Origin: Bacteroidota bacterium
Lineage (GTDB): Bacteria; Bacteroidota; Ignavibacteria; SZUA-365; JAADGX01
Direction: 5' to 3'
Assembly (NCBI GenBank): GCA_027021285.1
Contig: JALUUP010000388.1
Span: 1-8,506, forward strand
DNA: 8,506 bases
Shown: positions 5,841 to 8,506 of the stretch, piece by piece
Layout: each line of letters starts with the position of its first letter
Position numbering within the stretch: the stretch's first letter is position 1
The notes under the pieces: model-generated
Databases searched by the model: none
Seen by the model: only the letters and a program-made list of their open reading frames with translations
What the model was told of the DNA's origin: nothing
Made by a program: the position numbers and the translations under genes

Positions 5841-7832
5841 ATGGGTAGGATGGTTATCGTTCTCGTCGTGAGCATGGGTGTCGTTTTCAGTACGGGTAAC
5901 CTGAACATGATGACCAATGACCTTGCGGCAACGGAGAACGCAGTCGAGGCATACAGTAAGACACTCGCGCAGAACATCGCCAACAGCGGTGTCGAACTTG
6001 CGCTGAGCAAGATGACATTGGATCCGAAATGGAAGGCCGGCTGGGGGTCCAAGGTAATGGCACAAGGGTATAACAAAGTCTTGATACTTCCGGTCGACGA
6101 TGAACACAAGCGGGTGTACTCCGTCGGTGTATTCAATCGAATTAGACATATCGTAAAGGCGTTGGTGCAAAAACAAGGCCCCCTGACATATGTCGAAGGC
6201 GCTATTACGATAGCCAGCGACAAGACGCAGTTCGACATCAACGGCAACGCATACCGCGTGGATGGAAAAGACAACCAACCCGGGGGAGGCATGGGCACCG
6301 GCGCACCCGTGCTTGGAATCGCCGTGCGCACCAGCGGCATGGTCTCCAGCCTGGTCAACAGCCTGTCGGAGCAACAGAAGGACAACATCACAGGCCGTAC
6401 CAGCGCTCCAAGTATCGCCAAGTATAAGAAGAATTGGGATGTCAATGGCATCGCGGCACTGTGGAAGCAGCGCGCGACCCGCACACTCACAGGAACCAAG
6501 TACACGGGAAACACGACCTACGGAACGCTCAGTAACCCAGAAATCGTTTACTCCGATCATAGCATCGAGATCGGGGGTAACATCCGCGGAGCTGGTATCC
6601 TGATCGTGGAAGGCGACCTGACCCTACACGGAAATTTTTACTGGGAAGGAATCGTTATTTCCACCGGCGGCACGTTCATGGTAAGCAGCGGGAATCCTCG
6701 TATCTACGGTGCGGTTTTGATCACCGGTGAAGGCGACGATGGTATGGACGAGGAGTTCGTCGATTCCAACGGGGACCCAACCGATCCCGGTCTTCCCGGC
6801 GGGCATTTCGACGTCGACATTTTCGACCGGCCAACAACGAAGGAACTCTTTCACCAGCACCAGTGGGACGACAAGTACGGCCCGACTCTGGATATCCTCA
6901 ACGATCACTTGCTGCTGTTCCGGCGAATCGTGGGGAGCAAGCAAAACCTGACCGTCCGGTTCCGCCACGCGGACAAGGCCTCCGGCCGTTACCAGATCAT
7001 CGCCGATGGGCAGAATATCGATGTCTCCGGTTCCGATTTTACACGCAACGGGTCCTCAGACTTCTTCGTCGCCACCGGCCTCAGCAATATCACACGGTTC
7101 AAAATCACGCTCGACAATCTCGCCATCATGCGCGGCACTCAGCCAAAAGTCGTTCAGAACGATGTCTCGCTCCGCGACAATTCATTCACCGTCTTCGTTT
7201 ACGACCAGTTTGGAAACTTCGTCTGGGAAATGCCGCTTTATCACCACATCAAGAAGGATAAAGGGGACAAGGACAGTGACGACGACGATTCCGGACATGG
7301 TATGGGTGGTGGCTCGAACGACGATAACGACAAGTGCGGCGGCAAAGGTGGTAAGAAAGGTGGCGGCATGGGCGGCGGCATGGGCCGGGGAGGCAGCCAC
7401 CATGGAAAAATGGATCATAGCGGAGGCTCGGACCCGAACGGATGCTGCTGCTGCAAAGGTATGCATGAAAGCAAAGGCATGGGCGGTTGCAAAGACAAGG
7501 ACAAGGATAAAGATAAAGACAAAGATAAGGACGGATGCAAGGACAAGGATAAAGATAAAGATAAGGACGGATGCAAGGACAAGGATAAAGACAAGGATGG
7601 ATGCAAGGACAAGGACAAGGATAAAGACAAGGACAAGGATAAAGACAAGGACAAGGATAAAGACAAGGACAAAGATAAAGACAAAGACGAAGAAGAAGGA
7701 TCGGGATCTGACACAGAGACGACAATACGAATCAATGGCAACCCCGGATTCTATTACTCGCAAACAGCCATCAACACTGTCCTTGAGAAACTGAACCTCG
7801 TCGAGTGGAAAATTGTCAAGTACTACGAATAA
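5841..7832 (+). CDS. Large PilX/GspK-like minor pilin with (Lys-Asp)n and Cys-rich insert
   Basis: The 663-residue protein starts with Met-Gly, a short hydrophobic segment (~4-17) and a helical stretch (~25-57, ...YSKTLAQNIANSGVELALSKM) like PilX/GspK proteins. Residues ~235-300 look like stacked beta turns (IEIGGNIRGAGILIVEGDLT...GNPRIYGAVLITG), and ~370-470 form a second beta-rich domain. An insert of ~154 residues follows (471-624): acidic/Gly-rich, then Gly/Met/His-rich, CCCC at 535-538, then a Lys-Asp dipeptide tract at 551-616 broken three times by Gly-Cys. The last ~39 residues (TTIRINGNPGFYYSQ...KIVKYYE) return to ordinary folded sequence that I recall as the ending of related FCB proteins without such an insert. 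The reading frame is intact throughout. AAAGGAGG at 5827-5834 fixes the start. It probably sits at the pilus tip or base; the role of the insert is unknown. Confidence 0.75.
   Translation: MGRMVIVLVVSMGVVFSTGNLNMMTNDLAATENAVEAYSKTLAQNIANSGVELALSKMTLDPKWKAGWGSKVMAQGYNKVLILPVDDEHKRVYSVGVFNRIRHIVKALVQKQGPLTYVEGAITIASDKTQFDINGNAYRVDGKDNQPGGGMGTGAPVLGIAVRTSGMVSSLVNSLSEQQKDNITGRTSAPSIAKYKKNWDVNGIAALWKQRATRTLTGTKYTGNTTYGTLSNPEIVYSDHSIEIGGNIRGAGILIVEGDLTLHGNFYWEGIVISTGGTFMVSSGNPRIYGAVLITGEGDDGMDEEFVDSNGDPTDPGLPGGHFDVDIFDRPTTKELFHQHQWDDKYGPTLDILNDHLLLFRRIVGSKQNLTVRFRHADKASGRYQIIADGQNIDVSGSDFTRNGSSDFFVATGLSNITRFKITLDNLAIMRGTQPKVVQNDVSLRDNSFTVFVYDQFGNFVWEMPLYHHIKKDKGDKDSDDDDSGHGMGGGSNDDNDKCGGKGGKKGGGMGGGMGRGGSHHGKMDHSGGSDPNGCCCCKGMHESKGMGGCKDKDKDKDKDKDKDGCKDKDKDKDKDGCKDKDKDKDGCKDKDKDKDKDKDKDKDKDKDKDKDKDKDEEEGSGSDTETTIRINGNPGFYYSQTAINTVLEKLNLVEWKIVKYYE
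7491..7688 (+). repeat. In-frame tandem repeat encoding (Lys-Asp)n
   Basis: This tract is 198 bases built on a 6-base AArGAy unit. GGATGC (Gly-Cys) divides it into blocks of 7, 5, 4 and 14 Lys-Asp pairs. Within the last block an 18-base pattern, AAGGACAAGGATAAAGAC, repeats three times (7611-7664), showing expansion by duplication rather than random codon choice. Units are multiples of three, so gain or loss changes length without breaking the frame. Confidence 0.95.
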
Positions 7833-7853
7833 CAACGACGGATGGAATTATTC

Positions 7854-8506
7854 ATGAGAGCTTCTGATCAACATACCGAACCTGTTCAAACCGTTGAGGA
7901 GACGATACACGACATTCCTGCCCTCGATTCGGAAACGGATGCCGGCCTTCAATCGACGGAGCAGCACGAGGGGAACGGATTGTCATGGCAACAAGCGCTT
8001 GCGCTTCTCGATGAGATCAACAAACGGTTGCCGGTCTATTTGCTTGGCATCGAACGGTTGGACATGATCGCCCGGATTATGGCCTCGTTTAGTCATGAAC
8101 ACCGCCAAATCTTGCGTTTATTCATGACGAGGATATTGTATGAACTCCGCAGGCTCGAAGGTTCGGATGTGGATCTCGGTTCTCACGGCGCGATGGGGAA
8201 AATCTGGTTTCGCATTCACGGCGACAAGCAGCCGGTGGACAGCCTCCCACCCCTTCCCGCTCCGCATGCCGATATTTTCATCATGGGTTTGCTCACGGAG
8301 AATCAGCGAAAGCTGCTTCTCAAAACTCGGAGCCTGGATTTCTCATACGAAACTCACTTTAATTCCAGCCGCCAACGGTACCGGGCCACGGCCTACTTCG
8401 ACCTGGAAGCCCTGGCGCTGAACATGCGCGCCATCAACGCCACGGTGCTCCCCTTCAATTCCTACGGGTTCCATCCTTCCGTCGCCCGTATGATGAGCCT
8501 GGAGCA
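7854..8506 (+). CDS. PilT-like T4P ATPase, N-terminal part (3' end outside window)
   Basis: The frame is open for 217 codons and leaves the window before any Walker motif. From residue ~104 it follows the N-terminal PAS-like domain of PilT: GSDVDLGSHGAMGKIWFRIHGD matches the family's (A)SD(L/I)H(L)...RI(D)G pattern, then LLTENQRKLLLKTRSLDFSYE, RYRATAYFDLEALALNMRAI and a following P..S.GFHPSV. PilT proteins are hexameric retraction ATPases. Here ~100 residues precede the PilT part: a polar Glu/Thr-rich stretch and then probable helices (~45-100). ATG 7854 was chosen because GATGGA (7841-7846) lies 7 bases before it; an in-frame ATG at 7842 is possible but lacks a ribosome binding site. The gene follows the large minor pilin by 21 bases. 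Calling it PilT rather than another PilT-family ATPase needs the missing half. Confidence 0.75.
   Translation, partial: MRASDQHTEPVQTVEETIHDIPALDSETDAGLQSTEQHEGNGLSWQQALALLDEINKRLPVYLLGIERLDMIARIMASFSHEHRQILRLFMTRILYELRRLEGSDVDLGSHGAMGKIWFRIHGDKQPVDSLPPLPAPHADIFIMGLLTENQRKLLLKTRSLDFSYETHFNSSRQRYRATAYFDLEALALNMRAINATVLPFNSYGFHPSVARMMSLE

Noticed and set aside
5765..6560. Two minus-strand frames of about 250 and 262 codons
   Set aside because: They overlap the start of the PilX-like gene, which has a strong ribosome binding site and an intact frame; no motif supports the reverse frames.
7491..7688. CRISPR array or intergenic satellite
   Set aside because: The repeat unit is 6 bases, there are no unique spacers, and it is in frame within a gene that continues as folded protein beyond it.
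7182..7835. Minus-strand frames rich in Ser-Leu, Cys-Pro or Val-Phe-Ile opposite the large minor pilin
   Set aside because: They are translations of the Lys-Asp DNA repeat in other frames; repetition keeps all frames free of stops.

Overview
The window holds most of a type IV pilus (T4P) or T2SS-like assembly locus. All genes are on the + strand and tightly packed. It is preceded by the 3' end of a sensor histidine kinase gene. The organism is most likely a member of the Bacteroidota/Chlorobi side of the FCB group (Ignavibacteria- or Kapabacteria-like). Two things suggest this: the main pilin starts with the non-canonical MGTQQLLLIILG segment, which I associate with that lineage, and the pilin promoter carries an exact TAnnTTTG element of the Bacteroidota sigma-A type. 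Both are inferences; no rRNA or tRNA is present to confirm them.

Layout. 1-607: C-terminal two thirds of a PhoR/EnvZ-type histidine kinase (N, G1, F and G2 boxes present; phospho-acceptor His box lies upstream). 608-937: intergenic region of 330 bases, rich in short dyads, with a likely promoter at 830-857 and two small hairpins in the predicted leader of the pilin mRNA. 938-1318: main pilin-like protein. 1362-2813: PilC/GspF platform protein. 2765-4570: PilB/GspE extension ATPase, overlapping the platform gene by 49 bases. 4598-4747: a 49-codon small ORF with its own ribosome binding site, ending in a TAATG overlap. 4747-5235, 5239-5796 and 5841-7832: three pilin-like minor proteins (roughly PilV-, PilW- and PilX/GspK-like in position and form). 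The last carries a Gly/Met/His/Cys-rich segment and a Lys-Asp dipeptide tract. 7854-8506: start of a PilT-like ATPase with a long N-terminal extension, running off the window.

How the parts work together. The PilB-like motor acts on the PilC-like platform to add pilin subunits at the inner membrane, the minor pilins prime or cap the fibre, and the PilT-like protein probably drives retraction. From 938 onward the genes have gaps of at most about 45 bases, overlaps, or coupled starts, and I see no internal terminator, so one transcript from the promoter at 830-857 is likely. The three most unusual points are the two-residue 'MG' leaders in place of a standard prepilin leader and Glu5, the (Lys-Asp)n/Cys insert in the large minor pilin, and the cluster of TGyAA-N3-TTrCA dyads in front of the operon.
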